64,000 nt of DNA, taken from NCBI GenBank assembly GCA_041656115.1, contig JBBAED010000001.1:124001-188000 (forward strand). Direction: 5' to 3'. The notes under the pieces were generated by a model. It ran no database searches. It saw only the letters and a list, made by a program, of their open reading frames with translations, and had not been told where the DNA came from. The position numbers and the translations under genes were made by a program. Below, one piece after another: positions 35,009 through 43,579 of the stretch (its first letter is position 1; every line of letters starts with the position of its first letter). This DNA is from Dehalococcoidales bacterium. Lineage in GTDB: Bacteria; Chloroflexota; Dehalococcoidia; Dehalococcoidales; UBA5627.

Positions 35009-35974
35009 GTGAACGAGATAGAACGTACGGACAGTAAAGAGATAATCCACCCCGGCGAATTTAATCTGGAAGAAAAGCAAATGCTGGAACAAATCTATGC
35101 CGGAGCGGGGCTTGAGCCTGTGGTTGAGGCCGGAATTAAGGATTACGATGAAAAGATGCAAAAGGAGAGCAAACTCCTTAACAAGGTTTTGGGAACCCGC
35201 GGGAGCGATATTAAGGGTTACGGGGAAGCGGTAGCCAAGAGGGTTGCCTTTGCCGTTTACCAGACGTTAAACCGTCAGTACGGCGGTAAAATGGGCGATT
35301 TGCGAATCCATATCAACGCCCTTCAGGACGAGCGCGATCGCGCCCGAGATAAATATGATGACCTAATGGGGCGTGTGGTAGGCATTCTCGGTGAAGAATA
35401 CAAAAACCTGCGCACGGATTCCAAAGAATATATGGTAAAACTAACCACTATTCTGGATTCGGACCTCAAGGAATCGCGCATAGATCAAAAAGCGTTAGCG
35501 GAAACGCTTGCCGATATCGACGGCCTAAGAGACCAAATCAAACGGTTGGAAAACGAAAAAGAAGCCTTAATTAAAGAACACGCCGATAAAGAGACGGCAC
35601 TGATAAAAGAAAGCGACAGGGTCGCTGCCGAGTTGAAAAATGAAATCGCCGGTAAGCAAGAAGAAATTGTAAAGCTTGAACAACAATCGGAAACCCTAAC
35701 CGGAGAGCTTGCGGTTTCTCGCGGCCAATACGAAAAGCTGGCAACCAGCGCCAACCAAGTGGCAGTAGCTATTAACTATGAAGAAATCGGTGCGGCGCAT
35801 GCTGAAAGCCTTTATAAATATCTGGTTGAGGATTCCAAAGTCCCGAAGTTTGTTCTTGAGGGCGTTGGCAAGTTTATCGATTTTAATAAGTACCTTAGAA
35901 CGGCGGTTGCTAAGGGAGCGGAAGAAGCCACCGTACAAGCCGATGCGATACTTAAGGACGGTATGGAGGGGTAG
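35009..35974 (+). CDS. coiled-coil protein of unknown function
   Basis: 321 residues from GTG 35009, with AGGAGG at 34999-35004. The N-terminal 140 residues are mixed, with GYGEAVAKRVAFAVYQTL and LQDERDRARDKYDDL. Residues about 165-245 form a long heptad-rich coiled coil, alternating Lys/Glu with Leu, Ile and Val. The C-terminal part (255-321) is a helical domain with SLYKYLVEDSKVPKFVLEG. No membrane segment or signal. Base composition is like the core genes, although both flanks are AT-rich and accessory. No family is recognised; a structural or DNA-associated role is possible. Confidence 0.75.
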   Translation: MNEIERTDSKEIIHPGEFNLEEKQMLEQIYAGAGLEPVVEAGIKDYDEKMQKESKLLNKVLGTRGSDIKGYGEAVAKRVAFAVYQTLNRQYGGKMGDLRIHINALQDERDRARDKYDDLMGRVVGILGEEYKNLRTDSKEYMVKLTTILDSDLKESRIDQKALAETLADIDGLRDQIKRLENEKEALIKEHADKETALIKESDRVAAELKNEIAGKQEEIVKLEQQSETLTGELAVSRGQYEKLATSANQVAVAINYEEIGAAHAESLYKYLVEDSKVPKFVLEGVGKFIDFNKYLRTAVAKGAEEATVQADAILKDGMEG

Positions 35975-36009
35975 GGAATAGATCTGTTTTTGATTGTAAA
36001 AGCTTTTTG

Positions 36010-36711
36010 TTAAATTTTTTCGATGTAATTTTGTAATGTTTCTACATCGTAAAGAGATACATTTCCATTGTTGCAGACCAGATAGAACTTAATGTCCAGT
36101 TTATGCCAACCAAAACCGCACAGATTTTTTCTAAGGACTTTTATGTAGTCTTCGGTTAGCGGGATTGCCAATGCGTGGCTTGCATTTGTGTCTGTCATTC
36201 GACTGATAATTTGTCCAACACCTATTAAAAAGTTCATTTCCGCAGATACGTATCCACCCCTGTCTTCTCCTTTTATTTCGACTATTGTTTTTTCTCCGTT
36301 TTTTTCTATAATCAGGTCAATTTTACCGCTTTTACATGGAACTTCCGTACTTATTTTGTAATTCTGAGTTTTAAAGTAATTGGTCAGCATATATTGGATT
36401 GCGCTCTCTGTAAAAGGATTCTCTTTGTCTTCATTGGGGATATTGGAATCTTTGCGAGAAACACATTTGCAACATATCCAACCTTCCCCCTCTTTTCCGC
36501 GTTTTGCACTTAACCATGACAAAGCCTCATTATGGTCGTCAAAAAATATTTTATTAACGTTTACGTTTGTTTTTTTAATCCAAGAACATGAGGCTGCGTG
36601 TAATTTATTATTTGTTGTAGGTTTAATACCGCCCGCAAAGTCGTTGTAAATAAACCCTATTCCTCTACCATGTAAATAGTTCAATCTTTCATTTGTTTTT
36701 ATTATTTCCAT
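36010..36711 (-). CDS. PD-(D/E)XK nuclease with Ada-like zinc-binding N-terminus
   Basis: 233 residues, last gene of a four-gene operon. The N-terminal domain has H38-x3-C42-x-W, then FFDDHNEALSWL, then WICCKC (C80, C83), resembling the small Ada-like metal-binding domain that many DNA enzymes carry. The C-terminal domain has E102 in a helix, then KIDLIIEKNGEKTIVEIKG with D132, E145 and K147, and Q167 in a following helix: a complete PD-(D/E)XK nuclease site. It would be the DNA- or RNA-cutting effector of the operon. It lies 16 bases after the sigma/HARE gene. The gene is AT-rich and looks acquired. Confidence 0.75.
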   Translation of the reverse strand: MEIIKTNERLNYLHGRGIGFIYNDFAGGIKPTTNNKLHAASCSWIKKTNVNVNKIFFDDHNEALSWLSAKRGKEGEGWICCKCVSRKDSNIPNEDKENPFTESAIQYMLTNYFKTQNYKISTEVPCKSGKIDLIIEKNGEKTIVEIKGEDRGGYVSAEMNFLIGVGQIISRMTDTNASHALAIPLTEDYIKVLRKNLCGFGWHKLDIKFYLVCNNGNVSLYDVETLQNYIEKI

Positions 36712-36727
36712 TTATGTAGTTCTCCAA

Positions 36728-38242
36728 TCATTTATTTTTGTTAACATTTTCGTTTTCAAATTCTTGAAGAATTTTGTCTATTTCATTTCTGGTAAAATTA
36801 TCACCGTGGTCTTCTTCAATCGTATTGGTTTTAGGAGTAAATTCCCAATTACCAACGTGTTCTACTTCAGGATTAAAAAATGTTGCCATTGTTAAGCTTT
36901 CTTTGGTTATTAGCTTCCTATATTTTCCAATCTCGGCTTCAATAACTATGAACTTTACGGGTTTGTTAGTAATTGAATATTGTTTTTTCACTATATTTGC
37001 GATTGTTTTCATCAAGGTTTCCTTTGGGCGCTCGTACCCCCATTCTTCAAGAGCATAAGTCCCCTTTATCCCAACCCAAACTATACCTTTTCCTTCACGT
37101 CCTAGGGTAGCATGGATATTTTTTTCGGAATAGCATGCATCGGGGAATAAATCTAGTAACTTATTGCTTATTTTTGAAAAATGTGAAGGCTCGCCCAATT
37201 GTTTTAATGTTAAAAATATTTTTTGCCATAGATTTAATTTTTTTATTATATTAGTTACGCTTTCCTTTATAATTGTTTGACGATCACCTTCAATTAAGGG
37301 GCAGTCTTCTCTAAAAATAATATCCTCCAGGCAATTGTTTTGGCAAAAAATGTGTTTCCATGCTTCAAGGGAAGAATCATTCGATGTAAATTTTCCAATC
37401 ATTTTGATATTGGTTTTAGGGAATTTATTAATCGGTATATCAAGGAGCTTAAATAAAAACATTATTTCATTTTTTATTTTTGAATCTAATATCAAACTAC
37501 ACTTTTTGTTCAGAATATAAATAAGTAGGAGGGACAATAACAATTTTTTATTTGGTACAAGGCTGATTTTCTTCCATGCTTTTACTTGTATTTGTCTTAT
37601 TCGTTCTCTTGTTCTGTTATATAGGAGCCCTATTTCTTCAAGGGTTAATTTTTTTTCTCCAAATAAACCTTCTCTATAAGAAATGACCGCCCTTTGAGTG
37701 CAAGTTAGCCCATCTATCATGTCTTTTAAAGTATTAAATATTATATCTTCTGTAAAGGGTGAATAATTTTTTAAATAATACCTATTTAATATGTCTATCT
37801 GTACAGATTCTAGTCGATTTTTATCTATAAACGACAAGATGTATGCTAATGGAAACGTGTAGTTATCATTCGAGTAGGTTCGCAGGTTGATTAAGCCGTA
37901 GGCATTACCAAATTCAATAAATTCAGTGGGTATTGTAGTCCATTGGCTCTGTAATCGAAGATTGTTAATTTCGAATAGCAATTGCTCGGAGGATAAAGAG
38001 TGTAATCTGAGTGATGCTAATCGAAAGTTGATTCGAATAAACCTTTTAAAAAGAGTATCCTTTGATATGAAGACTGATGGGAAATCGGTTGTATGCCAAA
38101 TGAATAAGTTACTGTTTTCAATTTTTACCAAAATTTCCTCAATATCATCTTCATAAAAGTGTACAGTTATATCTTCGGCTTGGAATGCATGAGGTAATTC
38201 TGCAAGTGTCCTTATAATGTAATTTTGTTGGTCATTATTCAT
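36728..38242 (-). CDS. sigma-region-4-like and HARE-HTH DNA-binding protein
   Basis: 504 residues. Residues about 172-228 match sigma70 region 4: LTCTQRAVISYREGLFGE, LTLEEIGLLYNRTRERIRQIQVKAWKKI, a helix-turn-helix that binds -35-like DNA. Residues about 338-405 look like a HARE-HTH: WQKIFLTLKQLGEPSHFSKISNKL... ending GIKGTYALEEWG. HARE-HTH domains have been proposed to recognise modified DNA and are associated with restriction and chromatin proteins. No sigma region 2 is present, so it is unlikely to be a full sigma factor. It overlaps the upstream small gene by 4 bases (ATGA) and is followed after 16 bases by the nuclease. Confidence 0.75.
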   Translation of the reverse strand: MNNDQQNYIIRTLAELPHAFQAEDITVHFYEDDIEEILVKIENSNLFIWHTTDFPSVFISKDTLFKRFIRINFRLASLRLHSLSSEQLLFEINNLRLQSQWTTIPTEFIEFGNAYGLINLRTYSNDNYTFPLAYILSFIDKNRLESVQIDILNRYYLKNYSPFTEDIIFNTLKDMIDGLTCTQRAVISYREGLFGEKKLTLEEIGLLYNRTRERIRQIQVKAWKKISLVPNKKLLLSLLLIYILNKKCSLILDSKIKNEIMFLFKLLDIPINKFPKTNIKMIGKFTSNDSSLEAWKHIFCQNNCLEDIIFREDCPLIEGDRQTIIKESVTNIIKKLNLWQKIFLTLKQLGEPSHFSKISNKLLDLFPDACYSEKNIHATLGREGKGIVWVGIKGTYALEEWGYERPKETLMKTIANIVKKQYSITNKPVKFIVIEAEIGKYRKLITKESLTMATFFNPEVEHVGNWEFTPKTNTIEEDHGDNFTRNEIDKILQEFENENVNKNK

Positions 38243-38712
38243 GCCCTGTGTGGTATAGTCCCCCCACTTATTTGCTCTGCGATTCGGCGAGTCCCCTTTT
38301 CACAGCTGCCCCAATTTAAATCTACTGGAATCATTTCAATTTTTGGTATATATCTGCGTAAAATAATTACTTTTTCCAACCATTTTCTTTTAACCCCCAA
38401 ATCTCTTTCTAAATGATTGTATATCCCATCTATTTCTACTTCCAGTTTTTTTAGATCATCAATAAATTTAAAAATAATGTCTCCCAGTTCCCATATTTTT
38501 CTTGCGGGTAATTTTATTCGGTTATGTCTAAAATATTCGATTTCGGTTAACTTGGTCTTCATATTAAGTATTGAGTCTTCATATGCCGAAGACGCTTTTT
38601 TAAGTAGTGAATCGAAATCATCGTTTTTTAAAAGAAAATCTTTCAAGTTAATTGATGCAATATACCCTTCGGCAGTTTTGTCAAAAGAAACGAATACAAT
38701 TTCTTCCTTCAT
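38239..38712 (-). CDS. small helical protein of the GHKL-nuclease operon
   Basis: 157 residues, unrecognised. It begins with a strand-rich stretch (EIVFVSFDKTAEGYIASI) and continues as charged helices, with a probable coiled coil near residues 80-110 (FIDDLKKLEVEIDGIYNHLERDLGV). It starts on the last base of the GHKL stop (TAATG) and overlaps the next gene by 4 bases, so it is made together with them. A bridging or adaptor subunit between ATPase and nuclease is a guess based on its position. Confidence 0.65.
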   Translation of the reverse strand: MKEEIVFVSFDKTAEGYIASINLKDFLLKNDDFDSLLKKASSAYEDSILNMKTKLTEIEYFRHNRIKLPARKIWELGDIIFKFIDDLKKLEVEIDGIYNHLERDLGVKRKWLEKVIILRRYIPKIEMIPVDLNWGSCEKGTRRIAEQISGGTIPHRA

Positions 38713-40232
38713 TATTTTCTTCCCCAGACTGATATTAATTTGTCCACAAAAGATAAATCATTTGTGTCGCCGACAAAAAGAAACTTTTGCATAGCGTTAG
38801 CTATTGCGTACATACAATGTGTCCTTTTTACTTGTGAATTTGTGGATGCTCTTTTGTAAGCAGGGTTCCCTGAATTAATAACGATATTATATCCATCAAC
38901 CCAAGACAGCTCTTCTCTTTCTGGGGATTCATAAAATGATATTCTAGGTCCTCTTTTACTTGTTCTGCTAATGGGCCCCGCTTTTTTGTCTTTTGCCCCC
39001 GCGTTTTCTACTAATGCCTCTCCCGAAGCATCTCCTGGTCCTAATATTGGGTTCTTAGTGTTAATTTTCCCTGTTCCTGAGGGGAAAGTTTGTTCCACAC
39101 CGCTTTGGAGTCCCGCATCAACTTGGCCGTCCTTTTGTTCTTGCAAAACTTCTTTTTGTAGGGGCATGCCAAAAAACTCACTTAATTCTGGTATTTCATC
39201 AATTAATTTTTTAATCTCTTTTTCCAATTTAATCGCTTCGTCGTCAGGAGGAATTTCCGATGATTTAATGCCTAGTTTTTTTAACCAACTTTTAAATTCT
39301 TGTCTAATGGGATTGTAAAGCGTCTCAAATTCTTTGTGTTTACCTCTTCTCATAAAATCAGTTTTGGAACTTGTAAGGAAATTAATTAGATCAGGGATTT
39401 CAACAACACCAACTATTTTGGGACCTAAGTCTCCCGGAAATTGATTGAATAGATCCGATTTTATAACTTTACCATGAGTACAGAGTAACACCCCACATTG
39501 ATTTTCCCCCATTGGGTATTCTTTAGAGGATATCCCCAAAATGCCGTATCCGATTTTCCCTCCTTTGCTTGTAGGATAAAACTCATGAATATCGCTTAGG
39601 TCAAATTCCGTTTTAAAATTGAACTCTGATATTTCTTTTTTATTTACAATAAAGCGAAGTTCCTTTTTATAAAAATCCAGCTTTTCATATAAAGGCAAAA
39701 AATTCAAATCAATTAGTGGTAAATAGTGTTGTTGTATTAAAGTGACGATGTCAGTATGGTTGTTAAAGGGGATGTTAACCTCTTCTCTGAAGATAACTTT
39801 TACTTTGGTTCCATATTTAAGATTGTTGGGAGAGGGGATATCTTCCCAAATTAATTTTTTTTCTGTATTAAAATACCAATTTGACCCCCCCGAGAAAGAT
39901 TTGCTTCGAGTTTCCGTTATTACCTGATTAGCGATATTAAAACTAATTTTTGCGCCAACTCCAGCAAAACCAATTCCTGAACCTCTTGTTTTTAGACCAG
40001 CTGCAAAGTCATGATACTGTGCAAAACTCTCTTTTGTCATTCCTGTTCCGTTATCGATGACGGTTAGGGATTTTTCTTTGGAATTATACTCTACCTCGAT
40101 TGAATTAGCTTTGGAATCCAGTGCGTTTGCTAATAATTCAACAAGAACTACTATTCCGACATCATATGGATACATATCCGCTAAATCTTTAATTAGATTT
40201 TCAAAGTTCACGGAACTTTCATGAATCGCCAT
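38712..40232 (-). CDS. GHKL-type ATPase (MORC/MutL/Hsp90-like)
   Basis: 506 residues, first gene of the operon; ATG 40232 follows GGGAGG. The ATP site is complete: ELLANALD (E32, N36), DNGTGM (D60, G62, G64) and GSGIGFAGVGAK (84-95), the N, G1 and G2 boxes of GHKL ATPases. A second, transducer-like domain follows to about residue 330, with a basic RRGKHKEF segment. Residues 370-450 form a low-complexity linker, and a C-terminal domain follows with VINSGNPAYKR. This is a MORC/MutL-like layout, not a histidine kinase (no kinase helix or receiver). Such ATPases form ATP-driven DNA clamps in restriction-linked bacterial operons. Confidence 0.85.
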   Translation of the reverse strand: MAIHESSVNFENLIKDLADMYPYDVGIVVLVELLANALDSKANSIEVEYNSKEKSLTVIDNGTGMTKESFAQYHDFAAGLKTRGSGIGFAGVGAKISFNIANQVITETRSKSFSGGSNWYFNTEKKLIWEDIPSPNNLKYGTKVKVIFREEVNIPFNNHTDIVTLIQQHYLPLIDLNFLPLYEKLDFYKKELRFIVNKKEISEFNFKTEFDLSDIHEFYPTSKGGKIGYGILGISSKEYPMGENQCGVLLCTHGKVIKSDLFNQFPGDLGPKIVGVVEIPDLINFLTSSKTDFMRRGKHKEFETLYNPIRQEFKSWLKKLGIKSSEIPPDDEAIKLEKEIKKLIDEIPELSEFFGMPLQKEVLQEQKDGQVDAGLQSGVEQTFPSGTGKINTKNPILGPGDASGEALVENAGAKDKKAGPISRTSKRGPRISFYESPEREELSWVDGYNIVINSGNPAYKRASTNSQVKRTHCMYAIANAMQKFLFVGDTNDLSFVDKLISVWGRK

Positions 40233-40272
40233 TTATAACCTCCCGCGATTTGCAATCCAAGTACTCGTAACA

Positions 40273-40278
40273 ATTATA
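40273..40278 (-). promoter_or_regulatory. -10 element ahead of the GHKL operon
   Basis: TATAAT on the minus strand about 45 bases upstream of the ATPase start, within a very AT-rich 89-base gap. The -35 is weak, so the promoter may need an activator, possibly the sigma/HARE protein. Confidence 0.4.
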
Positions 40279-40321
40279 AAATTCATTTTAAATCATATAT
40301 TATAAATACTCTCTCAATTTC

Positions 40322-42880
40322 TTAATCAACAATATACGCAACAAAGCTCCCTTTCATCAAAAAGTGGCTGAAAGTTCCCGCAAAACTGGTCGATGAGCTT
40401 AATTTGCCCTTAAATGTTATAACGCCTTCGGAGTCCCCGTCCTCGTCAATCGGCTCAAATTGCATGGTAACTTTATTGTTATTGACGGCCATAGTCCCTT
40501 GCCATGGGGATTCATCAACATCGATATCTTCCCTGTTGGTATAAAGCGGTGTCAGGACAACATTAAAGTCTGTTTCTCCATCAAGCGGCGGACTAATCAC
40601 AACTGCACAGGTTACCTCTGTTCCCTTTAGGGTTATATTGATGGAATCGGGGTCGCTGTCGGTGCCGAAAATCGAATCTATTATACTGGTGATTGCCCTG
40701 CTGATAGCGGTAATGATGGCATCCAATAATTTCGATTCTTCAACCGTATATTTTAGTTCCCATGTGGTGCAGAGATTGATTACATCGACAGTTGTGAGCG
40801 TTTCGGCGTAAAGACGGCCGTCCTTGGTCGAAACGGCTTTAAGGGTTAATACATAACTTCCTTCTTCTTGATAGATATGGTCGGCAACCGGTTTTTTGGT
40901 TTCTTTTAGATCCGTACCGTCTCCGAAATTCCAGACGTACTTGGTATCGGACGGAACATCTTTGCCAAGCGCTTTAAATTTGGATTCCACCATTGCAAAG
41001 GCGCTGTATTCGTCTTGTTCGAATTCCAAAGAAGCTTTTTGATCATAAATCACTTTTATGCGTTTGAATTCGGAATAACCGTAGTCGATGGAACCCCCTT
41101 CCGGATAGCCGAACTCGGTCAGATAGCCAAGGTGGTTTTCTCCTTGCTTTAGAGGCACCTGATAAACCAACGAACCCATATTGGCTCTGACTCTTAAACT
41201 GCTGGATACTACCGGCGCAACACCGGTGTAAAAGCTGGTGTACTGGTTGCCGTACCCGCTTTCGACTTTAATTACGACTTTGCCGCGCAGGGACTCGTGG
41301 ACTTTGGCTGTTTTATCCCCATTGGTTTCCAATATATCCGGACATTTTTTCCATTTGTATTCATCGGTTATCGGATTATAATCGGTGGCGATTTCGTAAG
41401 TAATCGGTTCATAGAGATCGTTACCGATGGTGCCCTTTAACATTTGATTATATAAAGTTGCCATCTCATCCCAGTCAACCATCGCGGACTTTGCCATATA
41501 ACGGATTTCGTTAAAACCGATTGCCCCTTCTGATTCCAAGTCTGCGGCGTTTAATGCCGAAGAATAGGTGTTGAATTTTCCGCTGTCGTAGTTAAGAACT
41601 TTGGAAGCTCCGGGGAAATTGGGGTCGGCGGTATAAATTGTTGAGCCGTCAATGCGGTAGGCGATAACAGCATGTCCAGCGACTCTTTTTCTTTTTCCGT
41701 CCGCACCGATTTCCGTTTTAGCGACGGCGATATATTGCGGTTCTCCGGTTAGCATCATTGAATATTGGAATGCGGCAAGGGTGTAGTAATCATCAAGCCC
41801 TCCCACGTAAGTGCTAAAGGTACGCATTTTAGAATCCCAATCCATTTTTGTTTGGACAACCGAGGCAAAGCGGTAAGCCCAACTGTCGTCTTGCCAGAAG
41901 CCTTTGGTGTTAATCCCGTACCGATTATTATCAAAAAGGTTGAATAGTCTGCGGTCTTCGTTTTTTAAATAGCGTTCAAAGTAATACCACATTGCCGATA
42001 CGCTCTGCCCGGCGCAATGGCCGCCCATCGCAATATGGGACCCCCAATTCGGGAACTGCCAATCGTCCAGCCCCGGCATGAAACCTGTATCGATTGTCGC
42101 CCCCTCAAGTTTTGATTTTTTAACCGAGGTTGCCACAAGTTCCGAAAAATGTTGTGTTGCCACTACTATCTCGTTATCGGTAAGCGAAACAAGGGGCAAC
42201 CCCTCTAATTTTTCGGTCTTTTCATCGTAGTAAAATACCATTGCAAACGAATCATCGGGCAGGTTAATCGGAATTGTGACAAGCATCATCTCATCGGCAA
42301 ATTTATGGCCGTTATCAACGGTGATTAGGGGTGTCAGAGGGTTAAAATTACCCCCCAGCCGATGGCTTTCGATTTCGCGCGTGGATATTTTAAAGTTTGT
42401 ATTTTTGTCCATTGCCCCCGCGGGGACATCTATTTGCATTCCGTTTATCGGGCTGTCTTTATCTTCAACAACTATTTTTCCGCCGGAAGAATCCACCGAT
42501 TGTTTGGCAACTTGATGGCGGCTCCCCAGGTTTAAGGCCTGGCTGGGGTTGCTAAGTACAAAATAGGCGGCCGTTCCGGCCAGTAAAGCAATAACCACCA
42601 GTATACTTATTAAGCATCCGCGTCCTTTTTTGCGGGGCGCTTTCGGTTTTTTAGCGGGGGCTTGTTGGTAAGGGGGTGCCGTTTGGTGGGGTGGTGGTTG
42701 CTGAATCGGTTGGCTATACCAGCGGCTGCGAGCTTCTGCCAAGGGAATCCAATTCCCGGTACTCGGGCCGTAAAATAAATCGCTTTCAAAGAGCTGCCCG
42801 CTGCGATCCATTTCCGCAAGCTGGTTTAACGAATACGGTCCGTTTTGCTGTCCATCTCGATATAAAAACCAATCATTCAT
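40322..42880 (-). CDS. membrane-anchored surface protein with papain-like cysteine peptidase pattern
   Basis: 852 residues from ATG 42880 (GGAGAGG upstream; a TTG at 42892 is less likely). Order of parts: a GYF_2 domain (1-54, WFLYRDGQQNGPYSLNQL), a Pro/Gln/Lys-rich linker, one membrane helix (89-109), and a ZU5-like strand domain (about 130-250, with IDVPAGAMDKNT). A peptidase-like domain follows with GGHCAGQS (C289), GHAVIAYR (H403) and YTADPN (D419), the Cys-His-Asp order of C39/papain-like enzymes. Then comes a PKD domain (about 620-700, WNFGDGT) and a C-terminal strand-rich domain. The basic linker before the helix suggests that the GYF part is inside and the rest outside. Substrate unknown. 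Confidence 0.75.
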   Translation of the reverse strand: MNDWFLYRDGQQNGPYSLNQLAEMDRSGQLFESDLFYGPSTGNWIPLAEARSRWYSQPIQQPPPHQTAPPYQQAPAKKPKAPRKKGRGCLISILVVIALLAGTAAYFVLSNPSQALNLGSRHQVAKQSVDSSGGKIVVEDKDSPINGMQIDVPAGAMDKNTNFKISTREIESHRLGGNFNPLTPLITVDNGHKFADEMMLVTIPINLPDDSFAMVFYYDEKTEKLEGLPLVSLTDNEIVVATQHFSELVATSVKKSKLEGATIDTGFMPGLDDWQFPNWGSHIAMGGHCAGQSVSAMWYYFERYLKNEDRRLFNLFDNNRYGINTKGFWQDDSWAYRFASVVQTKMDWDSKMRTFSTYVGGLDDYYTLAAFQYSMMLTGEPQYIAVAKTEIGADGKRKRVAGHAVIAYRIDGSTIYTADPNFPGASKVLNYDSGKFNTYSSALNAADLESEGAIGFNEIRYMAKSAMVDWDEMATLYNQMLKGTIGNDLYEPITYEIATDYNPITDEYKWKKCPDILETNGDKTAKVHESLRGKVVIKVESGYGNQYTSFYTGVAPVVSSSLRVRANMGSLVYQVPLKQGENHLGYLTEFGYPEGGSIDYGYSEFKRIKVIYDQKASLEFEQDEYSAFAMVESKFKALGKDVPSDTKYVWNFGDGTDLKETKKPVADHIYQEEGSYVLTLKAVSTKDGRLYAETLTTVDVINLCTTWELKYTVEESKLLDAIITAISRAITSIIDSIFGTDSDPDSINITLKGTEVTCAVVISPPLDGETDFNVVLTPLYTNREDIDVDESPWQGTMAVNNNKVTMQFEPIDEDGDSEGVITFKGKLSSSTSFAGTFSHFLMKGSFVAYIVD

Positions 42881-43227
42881 AATCCTCTCCAATCGTGGTA
42901 ATCCCCATTGTTATTATGTTGTCGAGTTGGCTAAAGACAGCTAATAATATCTTTGACTGTTACGTACAATGATAACGTTATTAAGTATAACCATCATAAC
43001 AGATAGAAATGTGTACGACAATACCTTTTTGAGTTTTTTGGGCCGGATTGTGTGAATAAGTTATTTATATGATTGGCTCCCGCCTTTGATTATTGCAATA
43101 TTCGCCTCTCTGTTCTAAGATATATCTGTGTTTTAGCGCTTTAAAAAATGCTGCTTGCTTATCGCATTTCAAAATGTAAACTTTTTCTGATTTAAGTCTT
43201 ATCGGAATAAATTTCGGGAGGATAAAA
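42881..43227. other. divergent intergenic region
   Basis: A 347-base AT-rich gap between the surface-protein gene (minus) and the DUF2892 gene (plus). It should hold both promoters. A TATACT on the minus strand near 42983-42988 is the best -10 candidate for the surface protein. No ORF, RNA gene or long repeat seen. Confidence 0.4.
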
Positions 43228-43416
43228 ATGAATTTGGGGAAAGTAGATAGGATTATTCGCGGGATAATCGGCCTGGCGCTTTTGGGCGTGGCTTTATTTG
43301 TTTTGGATGGGGCTTGGCAGATAGTTTTAATAGTGCTCGGCGGGGTAATGATTGGTACCGCGCTTAGCGGTTTTTGTCCGCTTTATGTGCCGTTCCGATT
43401 TTCAACTAAAAAATAG
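43228..43416 (+). CDS. DUF2892 (YgaP-type) small membrane protein
   Basis: 62 residues; ATG 43228 follows GGGAGGA. NLGKVDRIIRGIIGLALLG, a second hydrophobic helix and the C-terminal SGFCPLYVPF are the DUF2892 pattern: two membrane helices and a conserved FCPLY motif. In other proteins this module is joined to rhodanese domains; alone, its role is unknown. It is followed by a weak terminator. Confidence 0.9.
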   Translation: MNLGKVDRIIRGIIGLALLGVALFVLDGAWQIVLIVLGGVMIGTALSGFCPLYVPFRFSTKK

Positions 43417-43439
43417 AAATGCTTTGTATTAGCAAGAAA

Positions 43440-43461
43440 AACGCTTAAATAGCGTTATTTT
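43440..43461 (+). terminator. weak terminator after DUF2892 gene
   Basis: AACGCT (43440-43445) pairs with AGCGTT (43451-43456) over a 5-base loop and is followed by ATTTTA. Confidence 0.5.
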
Positions 43462-43579
43462 AGGCGATTTTTGGGGCCTGCGGATGTTGACAAAAATCGG
43501 TGGGCTTTATAAAATGTGTTTTAGCAATCCGGCAAGTACATTGCTAATATAGTATTATAAATCCAGAGGAGGTTGGTAA

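Noticed and set aside
36728..38242. Alternative sigma factor
   Set aside because: Only region 4 is recognisable; no region 2 for -10 binding and core RNA polymerase contact is visible.
38712..40232. Histidine kinase
   Set aside because: The GHKL ATP boxes are present, but there is no phospho-accepting His helix, sensor or receiver domain, and the C-terminal layout is MORC/MutL-like.
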